This document shows positions 10,743 through 23,900 of a stretch of DNA of 64,000 bases, piece by piece. Source of the stretch: Aphrophora alni. Taxonomy: Eukaryota > Arthropoda > Insecta > Hemiptera > Aphrophoridae. The stretch is taken from positions 40,232,368-40,296,367 of the forward strand of contig OY740768.1 in NCBI GenBank assembly GCA_963513935.1. The letters run 5' to 3'. The translations under genes and the position numbers were made by a program. The notes under the pieces were generated by a model. That model did no database searches, was not told where the DNA came from, and worked only from the letters and a program-made list of their open reading frames with translations. How positions within the stretch are numbered: the stretch's first letter is position 1; every line of letters begins with the position of its first letter.

Positions 10743-13700
10743 TGTATTGAGTGTTTGTTTTGCCAATCTCTATAATACAGTAAATCATTAGAAAATTAGA
10801 AATTCATTAGGACAATTGGTATATTATAATGAATACAAGGCTTTTTACTTAGTTTTTCATGGCCAGTAAAAAAAATTGATGGACGATACCATGTACATAA
10901 TAAACGAAGCATATACGCGAGTGCACAGACTTAGAATACAGTGGGTCCTCTTATGTAGTAAATATAGTAGAAGGAGAAACCATCTTGGAATAGTCGTAAA
11001 AGAAAAAAAGTAATTAAATTTGAACTGTTTTCTAAAAATTGTTCACGGTAGTTTTTACCTGATCAAAAAATATAAATGTCTAAATACAATACTTCTATAT
11101 AAAATCTTTTCTAGATTAATAATGTCAAAAACTGTTAAACATATTGTTGCCACAATTACAATGTAAGGCGGAATTCACACATAAAGCATTTCTTTCTCTG
11201 AGTGGTGTTCCAGTTTACATTAGCTGAGATAGTGATCTACTTTTTAGTTTACGAATGTCCACATGTCTTTAAAAGAACGAGTTACTGAGAGTATTAAAAC
11301 ATCCAAAGAACGATGCCTCCCCTTTACAAAACCACTAGTTATTTGTTTAAACGTGTTCAACATTAAAATTATTATTAGACATTAATTTAACTTTAGACAA
11401 AAATGTCACATACAGTTATATAAATACAATATAGAGCTAGAAAAGCAACTGTATGAAATCCTGATTAATTGCTAATGTTGGCATTTTACAACTAAATGTG
11501 TTGAAAACAGTCATATTTGGAGAACAAATGAGTTCAGTGAATCTGTCAACCAAGAAGCAAGTTACCATATTATAATCTGCACCGCAACAAAACAATGTTC
11601 AAATGAAAACACATGACATAGTAAATATATTACAGTTAGCGAAACACAAAAAAGCTTCACTAGAAATATAATTTATTACTGACGTCGCCCGTGTTGGAGT
11701 TTGGTGTTAATTCAAGCAAAAGATGGAACGAAATGTGAAACACACACAAAATATATTCTTCAAAAGAGTATAGAGCTTTTTGTTCGCGTTGGTACATTGT
11801 AATAATTTACGAATACCAAAAAATAATTATGAAATAAAATTAGTCTGAACATAACATCATAGATATATAATTAATGTAAACTAATATTTTTTACATTTTA
11901 TGTAGAATCATCCGTTTTGCTTTAGTCTCATAGAATGGTAAAATTATTATATTACAAAGTTTGAAAATAATTAAAATGAACAATATATGTTTTTTATTGT
12001 TGTCAATTATTGGTATAGAAAGAATGTAAATGAGTGCTTGGGAGTTGGCTTGGGTAAATGAATGTAAATGAGTGTTTGTCTGTATTAAAAATGTAGGCTA
12101 CAATAGAAATTCTGAAAGATCAGTTATTTAGATGAAAGACACACTTGAGTTCATTCGACCAACAACAAACCAAAAGCTTGTAGTCACTTTTACCTAAATT
12201 CAAATGTTATAAGCAATACATTTTTATCCAAATAGTGCTAGACATTTCCAGCAAGTAATGTTACTTTTTTAGCATTGATATTTATGGACCAAATATTTTA
12301 AAATTAACAATGTTTTCAGTGATAAATAAATAATTATTTTACTACCCAAGGACCTCAAACATGAATAAACTAAACACAATGAAGTGATTTTAAAATTAAA
12401 ATAATGTTGAAATTTTAAAATTCAGTTCGATTAATTTACAATATAAAGTACATTTCTTTGATATATTAGATCAAAAATTATATTTCAATAGGAATAACAT
12501 AGTTGTGAAATTATCAACAAAACATCATTACAATATATTCAACTTTAACTAACTCCAACTACCACTTTGAAACAGGTGGAATGGGAATCAATAATTTTAC
12601 CCAACGACAGACACATGGTTTTACGTTTTGAGCATCGACTGGCGTAAAGCCGTCTATACCAGATTTTTTATTTCACAAATATAATTATTATAGTTTTCAT
12701 ATTTTAGGTGTAAATATGAATGATAGGGTAATGAGAGATGAAATTCGCTAATTTATGTAATACATATTATTATTGTCGTTTTACTATAATTAAATAGGCG
12801 TATTTATTAATTAAAAGTTGAATGCGATGTCAAAGTTTCGTTATTGGTACATTTATAGCTTTCCCCATCATTCATACTTCTCCCCACCACATTCTTCCCC
12901 TCTCTTGCATCTCATAGTTCAAGCAGGCTTTATGTACTTTATTCACACCTTGTTCAATTTCGTATTTTATAGAGTTATTTACAAACTGCTTCATGTACCC
13001 GCCCTTATCTTGGTTTCTTTTCTCCTTATTGCAGATTTTTAAGTCTAACCTTTTGAAGTTAAACTGTAATGGAATAAGCAGTGCATTTAAACAAATTATT
13101 AGGTTAGGAAAAGTGGGATGGAGAAAGATTTTCAGTTCCCATCAACCTTTTTTTTTAAGGAGAATAATGAAGTATATCGGAACCCAAAATGATCCTAATC
13201 TGTCAATTTTTCTTGATGCAAAAAGAGAAAAAAACTTGTTATTTTGTCTATGAAAATATTTTTCAAATCAACGATAATACACTCTATCTTGAGTATTTTT
13301 GAAAAAGCGAATTTCTAATAGTTTCTACTTGAGACCGACTTCTCGTTCAATGGAACAAAATTCGTTTCATATCACCTGACTCAGAAAAAGCAACGCCGGC
13401 AAACACTAAAGTATCTTTCATCAAAATTGCCAAATTACCATCCTTGGGATCTATTTTGGAATATCCTGTCAAACAGAAATTTAAATTACGGGACATGTTA
13501 TGTAAGTTACAAATAAAGCAACAAATTACCCTTTAACTTTTTGGGGTAAAAACCCGTTAAAAGTGTGGACATTTTCTAAAGCCTTTGTTTTGACAAATCC
13601 AGTCAAAAAAAAGTCAAATTGCATGACAGTTCATGTAGGCTAGATTACAAAACAAGCAATACCTACAATCGTAGAAGTATCTTTTAGTCTATTCTGGGCT

Positions 13701-14587
13701 CAGAACACCCTTAAAGTTTATAATTTCAAAAATTTGCTAAAAGAAAGAGCAAAAACTAGGAAACCGACTTCCTTCGTAGATTTTGTTAACCATTTAAAGC
13801 GATGTCGCACTCAATTATTAACAAATTGAACATTAAAATACAGTAATTAATATTTCTAACTATGATATAGCCTAAAGACAAGCGTCGGCGGACTGGCAAT
13901 TCACATTCGTAAAATAGCGGCAATAACATTTTAAACTTGCAATCTTGTAAGAGAAGAATAAAACTAATATAGAAAGATATGTAAGCATAGTGACACAATC
14001 ACTAGATATTAAGTTGATAATCTCTTTCCTTGAAAGTGCTGCTCACTTTACAAGTTAAGCAAACTATATTCTATGTACATTTAAACTTGAAATTATATTA
14101 TTTTCATATATTATTATTTAAAATTTAAAAAACACTAACATCCTGGTAACGATTTGCGTGATTTGATACAATTACATAGTTACGAAGGTAAATAAACTGG
14201 GTAAAAGTCAAAAAGTTTTGTCATCATAAAGACAAGCGACATTCATATACAGTACTTACCAACGTACTATACACAAGATTAAAAAGATTTTAATGTTTTC
14301 TATATAATCGCTTGTGATTATTTTAAAATATTTGTTGTGATATGTTTATATCTTATAATAGCAGTGTTTTAATATATAGCCTAATAACGTCATAAATTAT
14401 GACAAATCTGTAGTTTCTTTTGTAAGTATTGAATTGATTTTACGTACAAAAATAAATCCGTATAAACATTTTTTGTTTCAACTTCGAAGAACACCATTGG
14501 CTTTAAAAAAGGAAAGAAAAGAGCCATAGCCCTCGAAAACTGGAACAGCCCCCAAATAGGATAAGGGTCATAAATGAACAAGAAATG
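10743..14587. other. AT-rich intergenic DNA
   Basis: No gene supported. ORFs of 63-86 codons (12818-13253, 13786-13998 minus, 14390-14581 minus) have no recognisable domains and AT-driven composition. Confidence 0.5.
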
Positions 14588-14665
14588 GTCAAGAGAGGTG
14601 ATGGGAAAGATTAAAAAAGTGATCTAACACAAGACTAGTTGAAAAAAGATGTAAACACATCTTGG
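14588..14665 (+). repeat. 'ggtcaagaga' dispersed repeat copy
   Basis: Shares TGGTCAAGAGA, GATCTAACA and AAGACTAGTTGAAAAA in order with the copy at 30150-30235, and in complement with 2205-2265 and 44870-44940. Confidence 0.45.
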
Positions 14666-14907
14666 TTACCTTGGGATTATTAGATCAGTATTCATTATAA
14701 GTGACACCTTGATTGGATAACTAACTTATAAGATAATATGCTTGTGAATATACAATACATGAAAACATACAAGTATTGAGTTATGTATACACATAGATCT
14801 GATAATTTAAATTTTATTTGAACACTGTAGTGTTGTTAGCCTCTAGAATTATGATTTTAATCAATTGTTAGTTTATTCTTACCTTATGCCAACAATCCTT
14901 AAATGTC

Positions 14908-14955
14908 ATAGTGGCCTACCGGTTTCGACCGTTAGTTGTTCATCTTCAGGTTTTT
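14908..14955 (-). ncRNA. Hammerhead-like motif, ACCGGT stem III
   Basis: On the minus strand, CTGAAGA (14949-14943) is followed by a hairpin with GAAC against GGTC (one mismatch). Then come GAA and the self-complementary ACCGGT (14923-14918), with A as the base after it (GUA triplet). Stem I is weak. The surrounding sequence does not match the 49 kb foldback family, so this is a second element type using the same design. Confidence 0.45.
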
Positions 14956-16615
14956 TAGATGTCCGATATAAAATAATTTATCACAATCTGTGCAAGTCAA
15001 CTTATGAACACCTGACAAATTAATTTGTTTCTATTGGTGTGGTATTTTGAAGTTTCAGAAATCTTATCAGTTTGTTGGAAGTTGTATATGCTGATATAAT
15101 ATGGTGTTTGCTTAATTTACTTTTTAGATGAACTCGAGCCTATCTCCTTATTAAATTGATACGTATTTCTTCTTTTTCTCTGTCTGAATTGTTGGGGGTG
15201 TAAAAATATTTCTTTTTTTCTTCGATATTAATTTATCAATGAATTCAATTTGTTGGTTTTTACGATGTGTTTGATTATATTATATTCTCTATTGTAATTT
15301 CCTGGAGTGGAGGGAAATTTAACAAACTAAATTTTGTAGTCAAGCATTGGGAAAGTACCTAATTTTAGCGATAATTTTTACTGTAATATCAATAACAACT
15401 TGACTTACCGACGACTACAAATTAAAACGTAAATTTTTGTGCAAAAGATGTGACTAAAATTGACGAATTTTCATAGGACAAATACTTTCTTTTTCTACCA
15501 AAATAGCCTTTATTTTATTTATTTTTTATATTAAAATAATAATTCCATTGAGTTTGAACTTATAAAATTATTTCGCGAAAATTTAGCAAATACAAATCAA
15601 GAAAATTTAGCGCTTTTAGTAACATTATAGTTTTCTATATCTCTAACTTTAAATTAAATAGTACAGTTCAATAAACATTTTACTACTGCTTTTAAATTCA
15701 TTCATAATATATAAATCAACAAGTTTATTTATGGGATATTATACAATATGTACGGCAGACAATTATAACACCTGTAAATTTAATTAATTCATAGTCCAGC
15801 AGATGAAATAGTTTTATTTCATTAACAACTCAGGCACACAAATTTGTTCATTACAATTTGTTGAAATCTGGGGAGATAAATAAAATAATAGTAACAAAAA
15901 ACAGTCAGTATACTTCAATTTAAATATTTTATCTAGTTATTTAATTATTCAATCAAATAATTTGTTTTTGATTATGTACAATATTGTTTTAACAACTAAC
16001 TCAAACACCTTTTTTACAATTTGATTAACTTGTTTTGTACATCAAAACGTTTTTGTTAAAAGCTCTAAATTTGTAGTTCTGCTCCAGTAATCAGATTAAG
16101 AGTGGAAAACAAGCTCAATGGAGTCAGTAAAATCATTTAAAACTGTTGAAAACATGTTTACACTGTACATTTTCATTTGCAGTTACTGTACAGAAACTAG
16201 TCATGTTGACACGAGTGATAATGCATCAGGATTTAACATAATTACTTTAAAATCATTCACTTAAAATATTACATCGAATAGGGTTTTTTTGAAAAGACTA
16301 CTAGGAGTTTACGGTCATGGGTGAAATACAAGGATGGAGTACGGTAGACTTGATTATAGAATTAGGGCAGTAATCACATATTACCTGGCTCTAGTGAATT
16401 AATCTACATTCACTCGATTTTATTACTAAAGTAAATTATCGTGTGTCAGGTACAGACATACGTGTATTTTCAAACTGTGTGTGTTTAGGTTGAGTTAATG
16501 TTGCTCAGTTACTTGGCTTTAGTACGTTCATTAAAAGTTGAGCACAGAAAATAATGAGAGTTCTGTAGGTAATATTTATAAGCTATGAGATAAAAATATA
16601 ATTCAATCTATTTAT
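14956..16615. other. AT-rich intergenic DNA
   Basis: No gene, repeat unit or RNA recognised; homopolymeric T runs are common. Confidence 0.5.
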
Positions 16616-16639
16616 ATGTTCCAGCATAACTCTAGAACA

Positions 16640-17395
16640 CCTGTAGCAATTTCAACCAAAGTTGAAAAACGTATGATTTACAATCTAAAAAATACTATGG
16701 TGATAAGCACCCATAGCACCCTTAGGGGTGGAGTAAGAAGGGATGACATGTAAAAAAATGCAAACTACCGATATTAGTATCGAATCCGTAGTTTTCGGGG
16801 TTGCTGAGATCAATAGTGACACTTTCGATGATGTTTAACTCCATATTCAGCCCCCATCGACATGGGGTTGACAAGGGGAGAAAAATAAAATGTTTAAAAT
16901 AATCTAGACTAATGTCGAGTCCATAGTTTTCGGGGTTACAAGCTGTATACATATGACTTACAATCTGGAAAAATATTGTGCGTTAATACATCCTAGCACC
17001 CCTAATTTGGAGATGAAAAGGGGTGATATGTAAAAAATAATCTAAATATATCGATATTAGTGCCGAATCCATAATTTTCTGGATTACTAAGATAAATCGT
17101 GACACTTTTGATGGCGTTTAAGTTCATGTTCAGCCACCATTGACATTGGGGTGAGAAGGGGAGAAAAATAAATGTATAAAAGAAACGATTTTAATGTTGA
17201 ATCCATAGTTTTCGGGGTCGCTATTGGTACATATATGATTTAAAATCTGAAAAAAAAATATTGTTGTGTAAGACAAAACTAGCATCCCTAGGTTGGGGCT
17301 GAGAACGAATGACATGTAAAATAATCGAAATCTATCGAGATTAGAGTCGATCCGTAGTTTTCAGGATCGCTAAGCTGATTGGTGACAGGCCTGCT
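16640..17395 (+). repeat. Alternating about 140-bp tandem repeat (about 283-bp dimer)
   Basis: The marker TCC(G/A)TAGTTTTCGGGGTTGC and its variants recur five times, near 16784, 16920, 17068, 17203 and 17350. Spacings alternate 136, 148, 135 and 147 bp, so two half-units make an about 283-bp unit. A second marker, GA(C/T)ATGTAAAA, occurs once per dimer (about 16744, 17026 and 17310), and GGGGAGAAAAATAAA(T) marks the other half. Copies have diverged. The short minus-strand ORFs here (16722-16952, 17130-17315) are by-products of the repeat. Confidence 0.8.
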
Positions 17396-18481
17396 GACAT
17401 TTATGCCCAAGTTTAGTTACTTCGATTTTACAGTATAGATAGAATTATTATTTTTTTTTTTTTCAGTTTAATTAATATTTTCTATTTGTTCTGAAAACAG
17501 TTACTGCATGTTTCCAAAACATGGGAAAGTGCTCAGGGGTATTAAATTTTATTATTGGTGAACTAGGCATTACAAGCAGTTATATAAAATTTCTTCAAAT
17601 AAAATGTGAAATTAAAAATACTTTATAATATGTTCTCTAAAATTTTGTACTTGATCATAAACTTCCTCTCTCTCTCTATTTTTATTTATCATTTTTCAGT
17701 TTCGTAAAGTTATGACAATTGTTATTATTCTTTTGTTCCCTGATATTTTTCTCTATAACTTGATGTATATTTTATATAAAAATTAGTGTTACTCTAATTG
17801 AAATATAATATAGACAGTAGTTAGATTGTACACAGTTACAACAATATAGGACACCAACCATCGAGGCCCACCACTGGTGTTTATTCGTCTTTCAGTTATG
17901 GCAATGCATTCCAAGGTTTATGTACATTGAATGGGTACATCATAATATTTACTACCACTGTGACCCCAATGAATAGTAAATCACACCACAATACAAAGAT
18001 CAAGCCACCCGTAAAGCATTTTACTTTTATTATTACTCCCAGTCAGTAGTGTACAGTAGCTGTGACATTATTTACTGTTGGTCTTTGAATATAATACTGC
18101 GAGTTAAGGCAGTAGCCAAATTGGATTTACAAAAATGATTTATTGCCTGTGTTACCATTTCTAAGGAGCTATGTCTTTTCTTCACAGAACCATGTAATTA
18201 TTATGTTCTATGTTTATTGTAAAAATACCTCAATAGAACTATGTTACAAATTTTTAAACTTTAAAAAAAAGTCCAATAACAAGGTCGATAACCAATAACC
18301 TATTACGAGTAACTACAATTTCACTTTTGTTCCTTAAGCAGTGAGAAATTACTAAATGTGACAATGCTGTTTTTGAATTTTTTTTTAAAATTCTCTGTGT
18401 TCGCGTTAAGTTATTCGATTATGATGGACTCTTCGTGTTATTAACATAGTTTAATAGAACATTTGCCACCATTTATATATA

Positions 18482-18484
<3 letters not shown>
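17396..18484. other. AT-rich intergenic DNA
   Basis: No gene seen. A T-run lies at about 17452-17463 and a short CTCTCTCTCT tract at about 17667-17678. Confidence 0.5.
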
Positions 18485-18562
<78 letters not shown>

Positions 18563-18572
18563 GTGTGTGTGT
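18485..18572 (+). repeat. (GT)n microsatellite
   Basis: About 44 GT dinucleotides with one GC interruption at about 18557. The poly-CV and poly-HT ORFs overlapping it on both strands are artefacts. Confidence 0.95.
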
Positions 18573-18719
18573 TGCAACGGTTTAATTGAACCGCCTGCAA
18601 GGAGCAATTTTGGAAAAGAGCTAAATTCCAAAATTTCAATTAAATCAAATAATAATTGTAGAAATGACAAAAACATTTCTAAAAATAAAATAACACATGT
18701 AAAATGAAAGGGAATATGT

Positions 18720-20870
18720 AAGTTAGCCAAGCCAAGGTCACGCGCCTTGACAGGAAATATCTAGCGTTCCGGATTGAACATGAATTCGTCCATATGTTTC
18801 TAATGCAAAAAACATCAAAATCCGAAAACTTAAATTAAAATGATATAATCGTGTAGAGCTAGGAAAACCTAATAATAAATAATAAGAGAATAAACTCGTC
18901 AAATTAATAATAAAAAAGTTATAGCCATAATAAAACGTCATAAAACATAAAAAACCCTTAAAATAAAGAAATTCCAAAATCTAATAATAACAACGCATAA
19001 CCATAATATAAACTAGAAATAAATAAGACTCGAAATCAAAATTTAATAAAAGACCATAAAGTAATTAAATAATAAATAACCAAAAATGCAGAAAGTACCG
19101 TAACTTGTGAAACCCAGAAGCGAGGAAGAAGAGGAAAGCAGTTTTGGAACTTTCAGCATCAGAGGAACAACTTGCAAAAAGAAGATTTTCAAAATTTCCA
19201 AAATTGGAAAAACTAAATTTTGAAAACTTACGAAATTTTCAAATCTCCGTAAAAGAAAAAATATATGTCGTATCGCTACAAATGAAGATGGAAAATCATC
19301 AGGGAAAGAAGGGCTTCAAAATGAAATCACCCAGAAGAAGATCGAGCGAAGCGAACGGGATATATGAAGAAAAGAAGAATTCGCAAGTAAAAAATTATGA
19401 ATTTCAGGAATCAACTTGTCTTGAACGTCGTGCGCATAGTAGGCAGTAGACGCATGGAAAGGGAAAGTTACCAACTTCAACACAAATCCACCATAAGAAA
19501 TTAAACTAAATATAACAAATAATAATAGGAATAGATAATTTAAAATAAGAAAAATAGACAAACAATAGAAGAATAAGCCAAGGAAAGTTCATCGTAGTGC
19601 GAATAAATAAATAAAATTAATTAAATTGTGAAATAAAACAGTAACAATAATCAGTGAAGGTTGGCCACACTGAAAGGCCTAAAATTTGACGAGTTAACTT
19701 TCTTCAAGTTAATTCGACAGTCTCGTTTAGTACCAGCTCCAGGGAAGTCTTCTAATAGCAGCTCCAGGAAAGATCACCAACTTTACTCAAGTCTGAACAG
19801 GAAATCGTCGTGAAAATATTGTCAACGCTCTGTACTTCGCCAGGTTAATAACGGTGCCTACAGAAAGGATCGGCCTTGCAGGAGACAACGTGACATCCTA
19901 CAACAGCTTAGTAGAAGAGATCTTCACTACGGACTCCGGCAAACATTCTTCTAGAACTTGTCGTCATCAACAGATTCTTCGAGAACTGGACTTCGAGATA
20001 TTCTAGACAACTCTCAGAAAACATCTCCAAGATCCTCAAACACTCTCAGAATCAGGACGAGCGGACTTGTGCACTCCACAAAACAAGGTACTGCATAAAT
20101 CAAGCTTTTTTAATAAATAAAATATTTTTTAATAAACTTGAATTACGTCCAAAATTATTAAACTCAATAAAGTTAAATAATAACATTTTAAAGACAAAGT
20201 AAAGTCAAAATAAAGCCAATTTTAAATTCATTCAAATAAAGAGATATAAAATACAATAAAATTCGAGTCCAATAATAAAGCAAAAGTAACAGATTGGAAA
20301 GGAATAAATAATAGGATTCATATTTATGTGTATTAGAATAAGAATATCAATTGTTAGTTTTAGTTATTGTTAAAATTGTTTAATATAGTAGATTTTCAGT
20401 TTGTTAAAAGAGAAAGCATTTAATATAAATTGTCAGAAAAGGCGACATTAATTGTTGTAAAAGATTCGAAAGAAATCCATTGTTTCTCAAAATAAAAATT
20501 AAATTGTAGACTCTTAAATAAATTTGTTAAATTTCATTGTTGAATATTTTAATCAAATCTAACCCATTCAAAGAAACTCATTACATTAGAAAGAAGAAAA
20601 AGTAAGTGCTCACCAAGTATAAAGTTAAAAATTCAAAACAGAGCAAATTTTGGTGTTAATGAATTAAAGAGCTCCAAAGGGCACACCCTTTGAAAAAGAG
20701 TCTGGAGTTTTAAGAAAGGTAAGCTAGTATAAGAAGTGAATATATTAATATAGTAAAATTTCCTGTGTTAGCATAAGTTGATTAAAATAAATTATTCTTG
20801 TGTGACATAAGGAATCAAGAGCCTTATCAAAACTATTAAACTGCGAAAGAATCACTCTCTATTAGTAAGT
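18720..20870 (+). other. A-rich, T-poor tract between two (GT)n arrays
   Basis: For most of this 2.2 kb the plus strand has far more A than T (for example 18901-19080), unlike the balanced flanks. A more GC-rich, C/A-biased block lies at about 19660-20090. The 101-codon ORF at 19144-19449 starts at TTG, is K/E/S-rich and matches nothing I know. Such one-strand bias is common in retroelement leaders and RNA-like sequences, but no LTRs, primer-binding site or polymerase motifs were found. Left unclassified. Confidence 0.35.
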
Positions 20871-20928
20871 AGATCGCGGGGTTGTAGTTGGGGTGAGGTC
20901 TTGCAGCGAGTTGCTTTTCCCCGTGGAG

Positions 20929-20953
20929 AGTCTGTCTGTCTGTCTGTCGGGGG

Positions 20954-21042
<89 letters not shown>

Positions 21043-21060
21043 GCCTATATATATATATAT
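20929..21060 (+). repeat. Compound (CTGT)n-(GT)n-(AT)n microsatellite
   Basis: A short (CTGT)4 tract (about 20930-20948), a G run, about 41 GT units (20957-21039) and a short AT run (about 21046-21060). ORFs on both strands here are translation artefacts. Confidence 0.95.
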
Positions 21061-21704
21061 AACTATTACACGACGTCTTGGAAGTACACATCAACTGCTA
21101 TTATCAAGTGATAAATCTAGACCATAAAAATACTACCATAGTCTAGTAGCCTAAAGCCATTTTAAAACTAAAAGTATAATATTTTATTAGTGTAAGCTAC
21201 TGTCATATGTTGGTGTATATCATGCTTATACCATATACTCCCACTAATTTCATGTATTGGTTTTATATACAAAAATGATGACAAATGTCTGATTAAACCA
21301 TATTGATAATATTCTCTCTTGTTTGTATTTATTGTGGACATTATCTGAATAAATCATAGACCCTATAGCAGTTTTATTCGGACATGTCAATATTTGTGAA
21401 TAAGAAAATGTATTCCTCTTATGTAAATTTTGTGTTTATTCCACAAATATGAATGATTATGCGATCGAGGACTAAGCTCTTGAAAGAGGGGACAAAAGGT
21501 TGCGACAAAACAGCTAGGACAACTTTCTCTTGGCTCTAAACCTTTACATCAGATGCTTACTGTCCTTTGTGTAGTGTAAACCTGTCTGTTTTGGTTTTAT
21601 CTGATTACGTTTGTATTTAGTATTAGCTTTGACTGTTCAGGCATTGAATTCTTTTCTTAGTCTATAGATTAGGATGTTTTCTTCTTCTTTTTTCTATGGC
21701 CAGT
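21061..21704. other. AT-rich intergenic DNA
   Basis: No gene seen. The part from about 21465 leads into the hammerhead-like motif at 21.71 kb and may belong to the same unidentified element. Confidence 0.4.
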
Positions 21705-21756
21705 TTTACACTTGATAAAGGGAGTTGATTTATAGTTCCGAAACGTCGTGTATTGT
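21705..21756 (+). ncRNA. Hammerhead-derived motif with GAAACGTC
   Basis: ACTTGATAAAGGGAG is followed by TTCC and GAAACGTCGTG (21740-21750). Stem III would be the palindrome ACGT with C as cleavage base. The core reads TTGATAA instead of CTGANGA, so two key positions differ and the copy should be inactive. The ACTTGATAA start and the AGTTGATTTATA loop match the motif at 23.11 kb. Confidence 0.4.
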
Positions 21757-22959
21757 ATTCATATATACAAATTATGGCAAATCTCCCATTAATCCTAATT
21801 AATAATATGAACAATCCGTCATTATCAAATAACCAGAACTAATAGTAGGTAGTGCACTCTTATATGCAATATTAGGCCAACTAATATACTCAAAATGGAT
21901 GAAGATAACAAAGAAGTGTTATCCCTAAGCATTTTAACACAATACTTCATTATATAGGTATTGTCGTTTTGCCCAAAAGTAGGATGAAAGGGTAGTTTTA
22001 ATAAGTGATTGGCTACAGTTCTAAATGTAAGAGGGGGGACTACAATGTACCACCAACAAAGATACTAGTTAGACATAGTGACATGAAAACTCGCTGTCAT
22101 ACAGTTCCAGAATTATATTGATTGATCGCTTACTATAGACCGAACCACCCTTTGGTATGGACAAAACTATCGTGTTTTCTCTTAGCCAAATCCTCCTCGT
22201 CGTCCACCTGAGCTTATATAAAATTAATTACAGCTTGGAGCTACGTTGGTAGTTAGGTAGATAAAAAATCTGAAAAATCAACCTAAAAACCTTGATGACA
22301 ACTGTTTAAGAATTTAGAAATCAAAGTTTGAAAAATTAATTTTGAGCATAACTACGACTGATTGTATTATGAAAGTTGAAATTGATGTTAATACGAGTAG
22401 GTGGAGAGTAACGTCATGACCATATTAACATACTTTACGGTACCGGTAGTTTATTTTCTTACTCCATAACTAAAACTCGATTTTAAACGGTAGATATTTT
22501 GAAAGATTTTTCTGATTAAATAACTCATGCAAATACAAGATTTATAAAAACATTTATTATCACAAATTATAATGAAATATGAAATAAATTAAGATTGAAA
22601 CCATTTTATCATATTTATATACAGTATTTAGACTTCACATATTATGATGTTGAATAACATATTATGTCACAAAAAGAAGAAATTTAAAGTAACAGATACT
22701 AAATATAAATACGCATTTATATTTTTAATGGTAAATTTACGGTAGCTGTCCTTTCAATTAACCATGATGTGCAATTTCCAAAATTCCTTCAAACTTCACT
22801 ATAATATACTTTCCATATTCTACTCTCTAAAACAAAATCATTATAAAATTTAAAAATACTATTACAATTACCGGCTTTCGTACAAAGTGTTTAAGAAGTC
22901 TACAAGTTATAATTACGGGACTAGTTTACTCGGTCATTTGACTTAGGGTAATTTGTGTA
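21757..22959. other. AT-rich intergenic DNA
   Basis: No gene, RNA or repeat unit recognised. Confidence 0.5.
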
Positions 22960-23160
22960 TATAAAAAGTAACACACGGGGTTTCAATAGTAATTATCAGT
23001 ATAAAACTAGAACATAAAAGAAAAAAGAACTACCTAACACCTACATAGACTAGAAACATGACCCTAGGCTACAAGGCTATGTTGGTGTTTTTCTCTTTTG
23101 TGTTCTGGTTTTACACTTGATAACAAGAGTTGATTTATACTCTTAAAACTGATAGCTTTA
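22960..23160. mobile_element. Foldback element, second family, copy 1
   Basis: The left arm (about 22960-23015) holds GTAACACACGGGGTTTCAAT and AACTAGAACATAA. The right arm (about 23095-23160) holds GTTCTGGTTTTACACTTGAT, partly complementary. The same left-arm words (GTAATACACGAAGTTTCGAG, AACTAGAACATAA) recur at 33178. No ORF. Hammerhead-like remnants sit in both arms, with GAAAC on the minus strand at about 22984-22980 and CTTGATAA at about 23117, but the cores are eroded. Confidence 0.45.
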
Positions 23161-23739
23161 TACATAAAACTTCAACTATTTTTTATTTATATAAATTGTT
23201 TTCTGTTGTGATATATTTGTCTCTTCCCAGTTAAATGTATGATTTTAGGACGAAATAAGTTCAACTTTTCGTTTTATCCATTTGTCTTTATAGCGGGCTC
23301 TTTGTGTTAATTAATTCTTCCATATTATACAGTAGAGATATTTTTGCTTCGCAAATTTACTGCTTGTCAGTTTAACATTTAATATTGAAAATGCGGTTTT
23401 TAGTGTTCGGAATGACATTTTCAGGTTTAGTTTTGACAAGATGTTGCTAAACAGTATTTTGATTATTGAAAGGTATGTCTATAAACACATAGCCGCTTAT
23501 ACTATAACAATGATATAAACAGATACCTTGATAGTAACAACTTAAATAGATATATATTGCATTTGATTACGGAAATCATAAAATCTTTGACATTGACTTT
23601 TTGCACACTTTGTCTACACAAAACAAATTCTGCCAATGACAACTGCAATAAGAGTTAAATGTATTCAAGTTTTATCTTTAAAAGAATGAGCACTGAGAAG
23701 AATAGGAAATAGTTGAGTGTGTTTTATTAGATGCTATTA
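23161..23739. other. AT-rich intergenic DNA
   Basis: No gene or repeat recognised. Confidence 0.5.
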
Positions 23740-23900
23740 CTCTGACAATCTGAGTCTGAATGACGCAGCGTTCTTTGGCTACGTGCCTGCTGTCATTTCA
23801 TGTCATGACAAAGTTTAATATTTTACTCATATAGTACGGATCATTAAGGGCAACAGCTTTGTCTCCATATTCTCAAACTATAATGTCCCTATTATTGGAC
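23740..23900 (+). repeat. Dispersed repeat pair with 34765-34930, copy 1
   Basis: Shares, in order and on the same strand, GGCT(A/G)CGTGCCT(G/T)CTG, GACAAAGTTT, GATCATTAA, GCTTTGTC and ATTATAATGT-like blocks with 34765-34930. No coding potential common to both copies. The 67-codon ORF at 23859-24062 only partly overlaps and is not supported. Confidence 0.55.

Noticed and set aside
18451..18730. ORFs of 62-85 codons over the (GT)n array (poly-CV, poly-HT)
   Set aside because: A dinucleotide repeat has no stop in these frames; the ORFs are translations of the microsatellite. The same applies at 20852-21111.
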